Notes under the pieces: generated by a model
Told to the model about the DNA's origin: nothing
Database searches by the model: none
The model's input: only the letters and a program-made list of their open reading frames with translations
Source: Bacteroidales bacterium UBA1458
GTDB taxonomy: Bacteria; Bacteroidota; Bacteroidia; Bacteroidales; VadinHA17
NCBI GenBank assembly: GCA_002325785.1
Contig: DCSU01000066.1
Coordinates: forward strand, 163-16,924
Reading direction: 5' to 3'
Length of the DNA: 16,762 nt
Shown here: positions 7,366 to 15,118 of the stretch, in pieces
Layout of the letters: each line of letters starts with the position of its first letter
Position numbering within the stretch: the first letter of the stretch is position 1
Translations under genes and position numbers: made by a program

Positions 7366-8753
7366 GCGTCGCGTTCCTTCAGCATCACGGTTATAGGTTC
7401 AATAAAGCGGTCAATGTCTCCCGCTCCTATGGTCAGCAGCATTCCCTTCTTCACCCCTGCCAGGGCCGGAATCAGATCCTCCCTGGTGACAACCCGCACA
7501 CTTCTGTTTTTCATCAGTTGTGCAATCATGTCTGAGGAGACGCCCGGGATGGGATTCTCCCTGGCGGGATAGAGTGTCAGCAGCAGCACCTCATCAAGCC
7601 TGTCGAGGGCCTCTGCGAACCCCTCAGCGAAGTCGCGGGTTCTGGTATAGAGGTGTGGCTGGAAGATGCCTGTAACATGACGCCCGGGCCAGAAGTCGCG
7701 CACCGCGCTTACAAGAGCGTTGATCTCCTGCGGGTGGTGGGCATAGTCATCAACATATGTTATCTCCCTGCCGGTAAACCTGACGTCGAACCTGCGGCGC
7801 ACGCCGAGGTACGTCCCGAGCCCCTTGCGTATGTCGTCGGCACTGACGCCGGCACACCATGAGGCTGCGGCTGCCGCGGTGGCATTGAGGATATTGACCA
7901 TGCCGGGTAACGGCAGCCGGATATCCTTCACAGGATCACCCGGTGTCATAAGGTCGAACCTGTAGCGTCCCTCCTCCTTCTCAATGGCCACAGCCCTGAA
8001 GGAGGCCTGCTCACCGGTGCCGTAGGTGTAGATGGTTGCATCATCAGGCAGCGACAGTGAGGAGATAATGTTTTCATGGAGTATCAGCGTGCCTCTGCTG
8101 CGTATCCTGTGGCAGAACTGCCCGTAGGCTTCAACCATTGCCTCCGCAGTACCGTATATATCAAGATGATCCGGATCAATGGCAGTCACCACGGAGATCA
8201 ACGGTGAGAGATGAAGGAACGAACGGTCAAACTCGTCGGCTTCCATTACCGTAAAACGACTCTCAGCAAGCAAAAGGTTTGTGTCGTAGTTCTTGGCTAT
8301 GCCACCAAGGAAGGCGGAACAGTTGATCGTGGATGTTGTCAGGATATGGGCGATCATTGTGCTCACCGTCGTTTTGCCGTGGGTGCCTGCAACGGCTATG
8401 GCGTCGGTGTCGCGCGAGATCAGCCCGAGCACCTCAGCCCTCTTGTAAATACTGTACCCGTTGTCCCTGAAAAAATTCAGTAACATGCTTTCCTTAGGGA
8501 TGGCGGGCGTATAGACGATAAGAACCTTGTCATTTTCAGCAGGATCAGAAAAGAGCGTCGGCAGGGTATCCACGTTATCATCATAGGCGATGTTGCATCC
8601 CTCATCGGTAAGTCGTTCGGTGAGCACAGTCTCGGTGCGGTCATAGCCGCAGACGGTATACCCCATCGACAGGAAATAGCGTGCCAGGGCGCTCATACCG
8701 ATGCCTCCTATACCAAGAAAATATATACCTTCTATGTTCGTCAGTCCCCTCAT
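7362..8753 (-). CDS. murC: UDP-N-acetylmuramate--L-alanine ligase MurC
   Basis: Cytoplasmic ATP-dependent ligase that adds L-Ala to UDP-MurNAc, the first step of stem-peptide assembly. The 463 residues have the three Mur-ligase domains: an N-terminal Rossmann domain with GIGGIGMS (14-21), a central ATPase domain with P-loop GTHGKTT (123-129) and DEFDRSFL (173-180), and a C-terminal domain with DDYAHHP (335-341). The THGKTT form of the P-loop and the DDYAHHP motif are typical of MurC rather than MurD, MurE or MurF. Mpl is less likely given the dcw position. Its ATG overlaps the murG stop in ATGA (8750-8753), and its own stop overlaps ftsQ in the same way. No ddl gene or fused Ddl domain follows. 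Confidence 0.98.
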   Translation of the reverse strand: MRGLTNIEGIYFLGIGGIGMSALARYFLSMGYTVCGYDRTETVLTERLTDEGCNIAYDDNVDTLPTLFSDPAENDKVLIVYTPAIPKESMLLNFFRDNGYSIYKRAEVLGLISRDTDAIAVAGTHGKTTVSTMIAHILTTSTINCSAFLGGIAKNYDTNLLLAESRFTVMEADEFDRSFLHLSPLISVVTAIDPDHLDIYGTAEAMVEAYGQFCHRIRSRGTLILHENIISSLSLPDDATIYTYGTGEQASFRAVAIEKEEGRYRFDLMTPGDPVKDIRLPLPGMVNILNATAAAAASWCAGVSADDIRKGLGTYLGVRRRFDVRFTGREITYVDDYAHHPQEINALVSAVRDFWPGRHVTGIFQPHLYTRTRDFAEGFAEALDRLDEVLLLTLYPARENPIPGVSSDMIAQLMKNRSVRVVTREDLIPALAGVKKGMLLTIGAGDIDRFIEPITVMLKERDA

Positions 8754-9865
8754 CTTGTTGCCAGTTTTAATACTTCGCGGGCAATAACCTCAGCGGCATC
8801 TTTTATAGCCATCTTGCTTATGTTCTCCGAAAGTGAATGTCGCTTTGCGCTGTCATTCAGCAGATTAAGCGCAGTAGTTATAAGCTCTGCCTGTGCCCCG
8901 GCGTCTCTCACAAGGATGGCGGCGCCGCGATTGACAAGGGCCATGGCGTTATGTGTCTGGTGATCCTCGGCCACGTTGGGTGATGGCACGAGGATGACCG
9001 GTTTTCCGACCAGGGCCAGCTCGGAGATGGTTCCGGCGCCGGCACGGGAGATGATGACATCGGCGGCGGCATAGGCCAGCTCCATGCGGCTTATGAAGCC
9101 TGTGACCACGGTGTGGGTCACAGCCTTCTCCTCCGCCAGCCCGCGCATCCGGTCATAATAGTGACTGCCTGTCTGCCATATCATCTGCACACCGGATGCC
9201 TCCACCAGGCCTATGCCGCCGCCGACAGCGTTGTTCACCGTGCCGGCGCCGAGCGACCCGCCCAGCACAAGTATCACCGGCAGGCCGGACTTCAGACCGA
9301 AATGGTCTAACGCCTCCGCCTTGAGTGCCTCCAGGTTGTCATAGGCCTGCCTGACAGGATTGCCCGTCAGAATGATCTTCTCCTTCGGAAAATATTTCTC
9401 CATCCCCTCATAGGCCACACATATCTTCTCAGCCTTCTTCGCCAGCAGCTTGTTGGTCACGCCGGCATAGCTGTTCTGCTCCTGTATTAATGTAGGTATA
9501 TGCCTCCGCTGAGCCTGCTTCAACACCGGGCCCGAGGCATATCCTCCAACACCCACCACCACATCAGGCCGGAATCTCTTTATAATTTTACCCGCCTTAA
9601 GCATGCTCCGGAAAAGCTTCCACGCAACATGAATGTTCCTGATGCTGGCGCCTCGTACCATGCCTGCCACCGGCAGTCCGGTAATCTCATAGCCGGCCTC
9701 GGGGACCTTCTGCATCTCCATTCTGCCGTCAGCGCCCACAAAAAGTATCTCTGCCGTGGCCTCCAGTCGGCGCAAGCCATTGGCAATGGCGATGGCCGGG
9801 AAGAGATGCCCCCCTGTGCCACCCCCGCTGATGATGATTTTTATATTTCCGCCCTCGCCGCTCAT
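8750..9865 (-). CDS. murG: Lipid II synthase MurG
   Basis: GT-B glycosyltransferase (GT28) on the inner face of the cytoplasmic membrane that transfers GlcNAc from UDP-GlcNAc to lipid I, forming lipid II. The 371 residues show the N-terminal glycine loop GGGTGGH (14-20), VGVGGYASGP (104-113) and EQNSYAGVTNKLL (129-141). The second domain has GGSLGA (202-207), SRAGAGTISEL (273-283) and EDHQTHNA (300-307), which form the donor-binding side. The length is close to the usual 355-375 residues. The ATG overlaps the ftsW stop in ATGA (9862-9865), so synthesis of the lipid II synthase is probably coupled to that of the glycan polymerase. Confidence 0.98.
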   Translation of the reverse strand: MSGEGGNIKIIISGGGTGGHLFPAIAIANGLRRLEATAEILFVGADGRMEMQKVPEAGYEITGLPVAGMVRGASIRNIHVAWKLFRSMLKAGKIIKRFRPDVVVGVGGYASGPVLKQAQRRHIPTLIQEQNSYAGVTNKLLAKKAEKICVAYEGMEKYFPKEKIILTGNPVRQAYDNLEALKAEALDHFGLKSGLPVILVLGGSLGAGTVNNAVGGGIGLVEASGVQMIWQTGSHYYDRMRGLAEEKAVTHTVVTGFISRMELAYAAADVIISRAGAGTISELALVGKPVILVPSPNVAEDHQTHNAMALVNRGAAILVRDAGAQAELITTALNLLNDSAKRHSLSENISKMAIKDAAEVIAREVLKLATR

Positions 9866-11052
9866 GCCGGTATCTTGTCTGTCTTTTCAATCTCGGAAAG
9901 CTTCTCCTGCCGCTCACGCATGTTCATCACCCTCGAAACACTCAATATCGCCCCCAGCGAGAAGCTGATGACCAGCACCGAGGTACGGCCCCAGCTGATC
10001 ATCGGCAGCGTCTGCCCCGTCACCGGGAAGAGCCCCACGGCAACAAGCATGTTCAGGAAAGCCTGGAAAACAATCATGACGGTAAGTCCCAGCACCATCA
10101 GGGCCGGAAACGCATAATCGCACTTTCGCGCTATCTGTATCCCCCGGAACATCAGCGCCAGGAAACTCATTATTATTATTATAGCGCCAAACAACCCGTA
10201 CTCCTCCACAATTATCGCAAAGATGAAGTCGGAGTTCGACTGCGGCAGGATGTTTCTCTGCGTGCTGCCTCCCGGCAGCTTCCCGAATAGCTTGCCTGTG
10301 GAGATGGCTATCTTGGCCTGGTTCGACTGGTAGTCGGCGTCAGGCGAGCTCTCGCCGCTGAAATATGCCTCAATGCGGTTCTTCCACACCTGCACCCTGT
10401 TGTCATCCTTCTTGAATATCAACAGCAGCGAAGCAAATAGCAGCACAGCAGCCAGCCCCAGCCCCGCATAGGCCAGCAGGAATTTAACGGGCACACGGCC
10501 GATAAACAGGATTATCATGCTGATCATGAATATCATGACTGACGTGGAGAGGTTCTCAGACATGATGAGCCCGCATACAATGGCCACAGGTACAAGCAGC
10601 TTTATTGTCACGGTGCGGAAGTTATTTAACTCATGCTGGTAGATAGTCAGCCCACGCGCGAGGTATATCACCAGCGCAACCTTAGCTATATCTGATGTTT
10701 GCAGCCTCAACCCTATGACGGGTATCTCGAGCCAGCGTGTAGCCGCATTGATGCTCACACCCGCAACCAGGGTAATACCCAGCAGTATTATCGACACAAC
10801 CAGCCCGATGGCGGCGAACTGCATGTATTTAATATAAGGTATCCAGTGGGTGACAACAATGATCAGCAGCCCCAGCATCAGCATGATAAACTGGGTGCGC
10901 AGAAAATAGAAGGTATTGCCCTGATGCGACGCGTAGGCCACGCTCACCGACGAGCTGTAGACCGACAGCAGCGAGATGACCATGAAGAGCGCGATGAGTC
11001 CCCACAGATACCTGTCGCCCCTGAAAAACCTTTTTACCGTCACATCAGCCAT
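9862..11052 (-). CDS. ftsW: Septal peptidoglycan polymerase FtsW (SEDS)
   Basis: SEDS-family glycosyltransferase that polymerises lipid II at the septum together with FtsI. The 396 residues carry about ten membrane segments, with the large extracytoplasmic loop between about 215 and 275. The conserved SEDS residues are visible: the NAATRWLEI block (102-110), LQTSDIAK (117-124), SNSDFIFA (272-279) with the probable catalytic Asp275, and EEYGLFGA (283-290). In the C-terminal motif, usually close to S-x-G-G-[ST]-S, this protein has ISWGRTS (352-358). RodA is the paralogue; FtsW is preferred because the gene lies between murD and murG. It starts four bases after the murD stop. The C-terminal tail (about 377-396) is charged and cytoplasmic. 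Confidence 0.96.
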   Translation of the reverse strand: MADVTVKRFFRGDRYLWGLIALFMVISLLSVYSSSVSVAYASHQGNTFYFLRTQFIMLMLGLLIIVVTHWIPYIKYMQFAAIGLVVSIILLGITLVAGVSINAATRWLEIPVIGLRLQTSDIAKVALVIYLARGLTIYQHELNNFRTVTIKLLVPVAIVCGLIMSENLSTSVMIFMISMIILFIGRVPVKFLLAYAGLGLAAVLLFASLLLIFKKDDNRVQVWKNRIEAYFSGESSPDADYQSNQAKIAISTGKLFGKLPGGSTQRNILPQSNSDFIFAIIVEEYGLFGAIIIIMSFLALMFRGIQIARKCDYAFPALMVLGLTVMIVFQAFLNMLVAVGLFPVTGQTLPMISWGRTSVLVISFSLGAILSVSRVMNMRERQEKLSEIEKTDKIPA

Positions 11053-11056
11053 ACCC

Positions 11057-12394
11057 CTACAGGTTTCTTACCGCCAACTTGAACTGGCGTCCGCGGTCTT
11101 CATAGTTATTGAACAGGTCGAAGCTGGCGCATGCCGGCGAGAGAAGCACGGTGTCTCCCTTGTGCGCCAGGTAATATGCTGATCTCACTGCCTCCTCCAT
11201 CGTTGTCGTCTCTACGATGGTCGGCACCATCTCGCCGAAAGCACTGATGATCTTGGAGTTATCCTTTCCGAGGCATACTATCGCCTTGACCTTCTCCTTC
11301 ACCACGGTGTTCAGCTCGGAATAGTCGTTCCCTTTGTCTATCCCGCCGGCTATCCATATCACATCGCTCTTCATGCACTCAAGAGCGTACCAGGTGGAGT
11401 TGACATTGGTGGCCTTCGAGTCATTGATGAAATTGATTCCTGCCACCATGATGACCGACTCCAATCTGTGCTCCACGCCCTGGAAGTCAGTCAGGCTCTC
11501 GCGGATGGTCTCCTTGCGGATATTGAGCACCTTCCCGGCAATGGCCGCAGCCATTGAGTTGTAGGTATTGTGGCGTCCTTTCAACGCCAGGTCGTGAATG
11601 GTCATAAGGCTGGTTTTATGGGTTATGTCAAGAATAAGGTTGTCATTTTCAATACAGGCGGCCATTCCTTCACATCTGTCAATGGAGAAGGGATATGAAT
11701 GAGAGGTGATGACGCGCCTGGCCACCTCTCTGGCGGTCACCGGGTCATCAGCACACCATATGAAGTGATCGGCGGCAGTCTGGTTGCGTATCACACGCAT
11801 CTTGGAGTCTACGTAGTTCTGCATCTCGTGATCATACCTGTCGAGATGGTCAGGGGTGATGTTCATCATTATTGCGATCTCCGCCTTGAAATCATACATG
11901 CCGTCGAGCTGGAAGCTGCTAAGCTCGATGACATAATAATCATATCCCCCCTCAGCCACCGCCAGTGCAAAGCTGTTCCCCACATTTCCGGTCATGGCCA
12001 CATTCAGGCCGGCCTTCTTCATCATATGGTAGATCATGTTGGTGGTGGTGGTCTTGCCGTTGCTTCCTGTCACGCATATCTTGACGGCATCAGTGTATCG
12101 CCCTGCGAACTCTATCTCGGAGAAAACGGGTATCTTCTTTTCGCGGATGGTCACAACCAGAGGGTTATCCTCATGCAGGCCCGGGCTCTTGATTACCTCA
12201 TCGGCGTTCAGTATGAGCTCCGGTGTATGTTTCCCCTCCTCAAAGGCAATGCTGTGCGAGACAAGTATCTCGCGGTACTTATCCTTGATGGCGCCGCTGT
12301 CGGTCACAAACACGTCAAACCCCTCTTTCTGAGCCAGCACCGCTGATCCCGCACCGCTTTCCCCCGCACCCAGTATCACAATTCTCTTCTTCAT
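11057..12394 (-). CDS. murD: UDP-MurNAc-L-alanine--D-glutamate ligase MurD
   Basis: Cytoplasmic ATP-dependent ligase that adds D-Glu to UDP-MurNAc-L-Ala. The 445 residues show an N-terminal UDP-binding domain with LGAGESG (8-14), P-loop GSNGKTT (110-116), ELSSFQLD (157-164) and NITPDHLDRY (178-187). The C-terminal domain has EHRLE (308-312), NDSKATN (324-330) and LLSPACASFDLF (417-428) followed by NYEDRG. ELSSFQLD and NDSKATN are specific to MurD among the Mur ligases. It starts three bases after the mraY stop and ends four bases before ftsW, consistent with one transcript. Length is normal and nothing is missing. Confidence 0.98.
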   Translation of the reverse strand: MKKRIVILGAGESGAGSAVLAQKEGFDVFVTDSGAIKDKYREILVSHSIAFEEGKHTPELILNADEVIKSPGLHEDNPLVVTIREKKIPVFSEIEFAGRYTDAVKICVTGSNGKTTTTNMIYHMMKKAGLNVAMTGNVGNSFALAVAEGGYDYYVIELSSFQLDGMYDFKAEIAIMMNITPDHLDRYDHEMQNYVDSKMRVIRNQTAADHFIWCADDPVTAREVARRVITSHSYPFSIDRCEGMAACIENDNLILDITHKTSLMTIHDLALKGRHNTYNSMAAAIAGKVLNIRKETIRESLTDFQGVEHRLESVIMVAGINFINDSKATNVNSTWYALECMKSDVIWIAGGIDKGNDYSELNTVVKEKVKAIVCLGKDNSKIISAFGEMVPTIVETTTMEEAVRSAYYLAHKGDTVLLSPACASFDLFNNYEDRGRQFKLAVRNL

Positions 12395-12397
12395 TCT

Positions 12398-13657
12398 CTA
12401 TCGTATCTTCAGTGTCACCACGCTCAGCACCGCCAGAATGATGGCGACGATCCAGAAACGCGTGACAATTTTTGGTTCAGCATATCCCTTTTTCTGATAA
12501 TGGTGATGCAGCGGCGCCATCAGAAAAATACGCCGGCCCTCCCCGTATTTGCGCTTCGTCCTCTTGAACCAGCTCACCTGCAGCATCACCGAGAGGCTCT
12601 CAATGAAGAAGACGCCGCACAGGATTGGTATCAGAAGTTCCTTGCGTATAACGATGGCGAAGACGGCGATGATCCCTCCGAGGGTGAGACTGCCGGTGTC
12701 GCCCATAAATACCTGTGCCGGGTAGGAGTTGTACCACAGGAACCCAACGGTGGCCCCCGCGAACGCTGCGGCGAAGATCACCAGCTCGCCTATGTTCGGC
12801 AGGTACATTATATTAAGGTAGTCGGCATAGATGATGTTACCAGAGACATAGGCCAGTATCCCCAGCGTCACCCCGGCGACGGCGCTTGTCCCCGTCGCCA
12901 GCCCGTCAAGGCCGTCCGTGAGATTGACGCCGTTGGAGACAGCCACCACCACGAAGATCACCATGGCGATGAATACCAGCCAGCCTAACAGTTGTTTCGT
13001 CTTGCCCTTTGCAAAAGGAACCAGCCATGAATAGTCGAACTGATTGTCCTTGACAAAGGGGATGGTGGTCGTGGTCGATTTGATGTTGACTGCCGTTGTC
13101 TGCGTAAGGAGCTCCTCACCCTGCTGACTATCTGACATATCTGCTGAAGCCACGGTGACGCCGGTGGGAGCGGTTACATTGACCCTGACAACCACGTCAT
13201 CACTCAGATAAAGGGTCAGAGCCACAATCAGGCCCAGACCCACCTGCCCGATGATCTTAAAACGGCCGGCAAGCCCCTCCTTGTTCTTCTTGAAAATCTT
13301 GATGTAATCATCAGCGAAGCCGATGAGGCCCACCCAGATGGTGGTGATAATCATCAGGATGATATAGACATTTTCAAGCCTGGCGAAGAGCAGTACCGGC
13401 ACGAGGATGGATGCGATGATGATGATGCCGCCCATGGAGGGTGTACCCTGTTTCCTGTACTGGCCCTCGAGGTCGAGGTTGCGGATCGTCTCGCCTATCT
13501 GCTTGCGCTGCAGGTAGTTGATCAGACTTCTCCCGATAATCACTGAAATAATAAGCGAGGTGATGACGGCAGCGGCAGACCTGAAGGAGAGGTAGTTAAA
13601 CACACCAGCGCCGGGAACACCCAGTTCATCGAGATATCTGAAGAGGTAATACAACAT
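12398..13657 (-). CDS. mraY: Phospho-MurNAc-pentapeptide transferase MraY
   Basis: Inner-membrane enzyme that moves phospho-MurNAc-pentapeptide from UDP onto undecaprenyl phosphate to make lipid I. The 419 residues contain ten predicted membrane segments. The catalytic and Mg-binding motifs are FADDYIK (114-120, Asp116 and Asp117), NLTDGLDGLA (245-254), FMGDTGSL (317-324) and APLHHHYQKKG (381-391). The protein is about 60 residues longer than the 360-residue E. coli enzyme. The extra length lies mostly in a Thr/Val-rich, presumably periplasmic loop (about 152-212). The gene starts one base before the murE stop region; no murF lies between them. WecA-type transferases are excluded by the HHH motif and context. 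Confidence 0.98.
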   Translation of the reverse strand: MLYYLFRYLDELGVPGAGVFNYLSFRSAAAVITSLIISVIIGRSLINYLQRKQIGETIRNLDLEGQYRKQGTPSMGGIIIIASILVPVLLFARLENVYIILMIITTIWVGLIGFADDYIKIFKKNKEGLAGRFKIIGQVGLGLIVALTLYLSDDVVVRVNVTAPTGVTVASADMSDSQQGEELLTQTTAVNIKSTTTTIPFVKDNQFDYSWLVPFAKGKTKQLLGWLVFIAMVIFVVVAVSNGVNLTDGLDGLATGTSAVAGVTLGILAYVSGNIIYADYLNIMYLPNIGELVIFAAAFAGATVGFLWYNSYPAQVFMGDTGSLTLGGIIAVFAIVIRKELLIPILCGVFFIESLSVMLQVSWFKRTKRKYGEGRRIFLMAPLHHHYQKKGYAEPKIVTRFWIVAIILAVLSVVTLKIR

Positions 13658-13658
13658 A

Positions 13659-15116
13659 TCAACTCATTTTAAATGCTTTGCGTAACTCTTCCCGGTCGTC
13701 GAAGTGGTGTCTGACACCCTTCACCTCCTGGTATGTCTCATGGCCCTTCCCGGCAACGATGATGATGTCACCGGGTGTTGCCAGCATTGCGGCAGCCTTG
13801 ATGGCATCAGCGCGACCGGTTATCCGGATCATCTTCGGCATTGTGTCAGGGGTGAGCCCTGCCTCCATCTCGTCGATGATGCTTTCGGGATCCTCGCTGC
13901 GCGGATTGTCCGAGGTAAGTATCAGCCTGTCGGCTCCGGCGGCGGCGATACGCGCCATGACGGGCCTCTTGGTCCGGTCACGGTCGCCGCCGGCTCCTAC
14001 CACAACTATCAGCCTGCCTGCGCCCTGTCTCAGCCGGTTGACTGCCTCAATCACGTTCTCAACCGCATCAGGTGTGTGCGCATAGTCAACGATGCCCGTT
14101 ATGCCGTCTGCCGAGCGGATCACCTCCATCCGACCATCGACAGGGCGCAGGCTGCTGAGGACGGTCAGCACCTCATCGCTCTGCGCGCCAAGAAGAAGGG
14201 CCGTGCCGTAAACCGCGAGGAGATTTGATGCATTGTAGTCGCCAATGAAGTGCGTCCATACCTCCTTGCCGTTGATCTTCAGCTGCATCCCCTCAAACCC
14301 CTGCTCCATGATGTTGCAGCGGTAGTCTGCCATGCTGCGCATGGAGAAGGTATGTTTCGCTGCAGCTGTGTTCTGTATCATCACCGTACCGTTCCTGTCG
14401 TCGGTGTTGACGAGGGCAAAAGTCCCGGCCGGCAGATTATCAAAGAACTTTTTCTTCGCAGCCAGGTAGTTGTCAAAAGTCTTGTGATAGTCAAGATGGT
14501 CATGCGTGAGGTTGGTGAAGACGCCCCCTGCAAACTGCAGTCCTGCAATCCGCTTCTGGTCAATGGCATGGGAGCTTACCTCCATGAAAGCATACTCGCA
14601 TCCGGCATCGGCCATCTCTGCCATCAGGGCGTTGAGCTTCACAGGGTCAGGGGTGGTGTGTGTGGCGTCCATGCGCGTATGATGCACGTAGTTGCACACG
14701 GTGGAGAGCAGACCGCACTTGTACCCCATCGCCTCGAACATATTGTACAGCAATGTGGCAATGGTGGTTTTGCCATTGGTGCCGGTCACGCCCGTCAGCC
14801 TCAGCTTGCGGGAAGGATGATCGTAGAAGGCCGAGGCCGCCATGCCCGTGGCTGCCGCGGAGTCCTGCACCACAATCATGGTGACTCCCTCGTGCAATTT
14901 TTCGGGAAGCTCTTCACAAATCACTGCCGTTGCGCCTGACTCAACAGCCGTGTCGATGAACGCATGGCCATCGCTCTTTGTCCCCCTGACAGCCAGAAAG
15001 AGGCTGCCGGGCTTCACCTCGCGCGAGTCCGCCGTCACGCCGGTGATGAGCTTGTCCTCTTCGCCATACACATGGATAACACTTATCTCCTTCAGTATCT
15101 TCTTCAGTTCCTTCAT
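13659..15116 (-). CDS. murE: UDP-MurNAc-tripeptide ligase MurE (meso-DAP type)
   Basis: Cytoplasmic ligase that adds the third stem-peptide residue to UDP-MurNAc-L-Ala-D-Glu. Starting from the ATG at 15116 it has 485 residues. Motifs are the P-loop GTNGKTT (112-118), HTTPDP (153-158), EVSSHAIDQ (179-187), DHLDYH (206-211) and DNPRSEDP (403-410). The DNPR form of the last motif is the known signature of enzymes that use meso-diaminopimelate; lysine-type enzymes differ here. A GTG at 15122 adds two residues and would overlap the ftsI stop as GTGA. Because ATGA overlaps occur three times in this cluster that start is also credible, but ATG is the more common codon. mraY follows after a single base. 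Confidence 0.97.
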   Translation of the reverse strand: MKELKKILKEISVIHVYGEEDKLITGVTADSREVKPGSLFLAVRGTKSDGHAFIDTAVESGATAVICEELPEKLHEGVTMIVVQDSAAATGMAASAFYDHPSRKLRLTGVTGTNGKTTIATLLYNMFEAMGYKCGLLSTVCNYVHHTRMDATHTTPDPVKLNALMAEMADAGCEYAFMEVSSHAIDQKRIAGLQFAGGVFTNLTHDHLDYHKTFDNYLAAKKKFFDNLPAGTFALVNTDDRNGTVMIQNTAAAKHTFSMRSMADYRCNIMEQGFEGMQLKINGKEVWTHFIGDYNASNLLAVYGTALLLGAQSDEVLTVLSSLRPVDGRMEVIRSADGITGIVDYAHTPDAVENVIEAVNRLRQGAGRLIVVVGAGGDRDRTKRPVMARIAAAGADRLILTSDNPRSEDPESIIDEMEAGLTPDTMPKMIRITGRADAIKAAAMLATPGDIIIVAGKGHETYQEVKGVRHHFDDREELRKAFKMS

Positions 15117-15118
15117 GG

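Noticed and set aside
9500..10117. Plus-strand open frame (205 codons) spanning the murG/ftsW junction
   Set aside because: It crosses two certain genes on the other strand and has no domain-like sequence; explained by codon bias of the minus-strand genes.
11699..12346. Plus-strand open frame (215 codons) opposite murD
   Set aside because: Antisense to a conserved gene, His/Val-rich composition without any known motif, and no promoter-like signal seen.
14250..14939. Long plus-strand open frame (229 codons) opposite murE
   Set aside because: It lies wholly inside murE, whose motifs are intact; the translation has no recognisable domain and looks like an antisense shadow.
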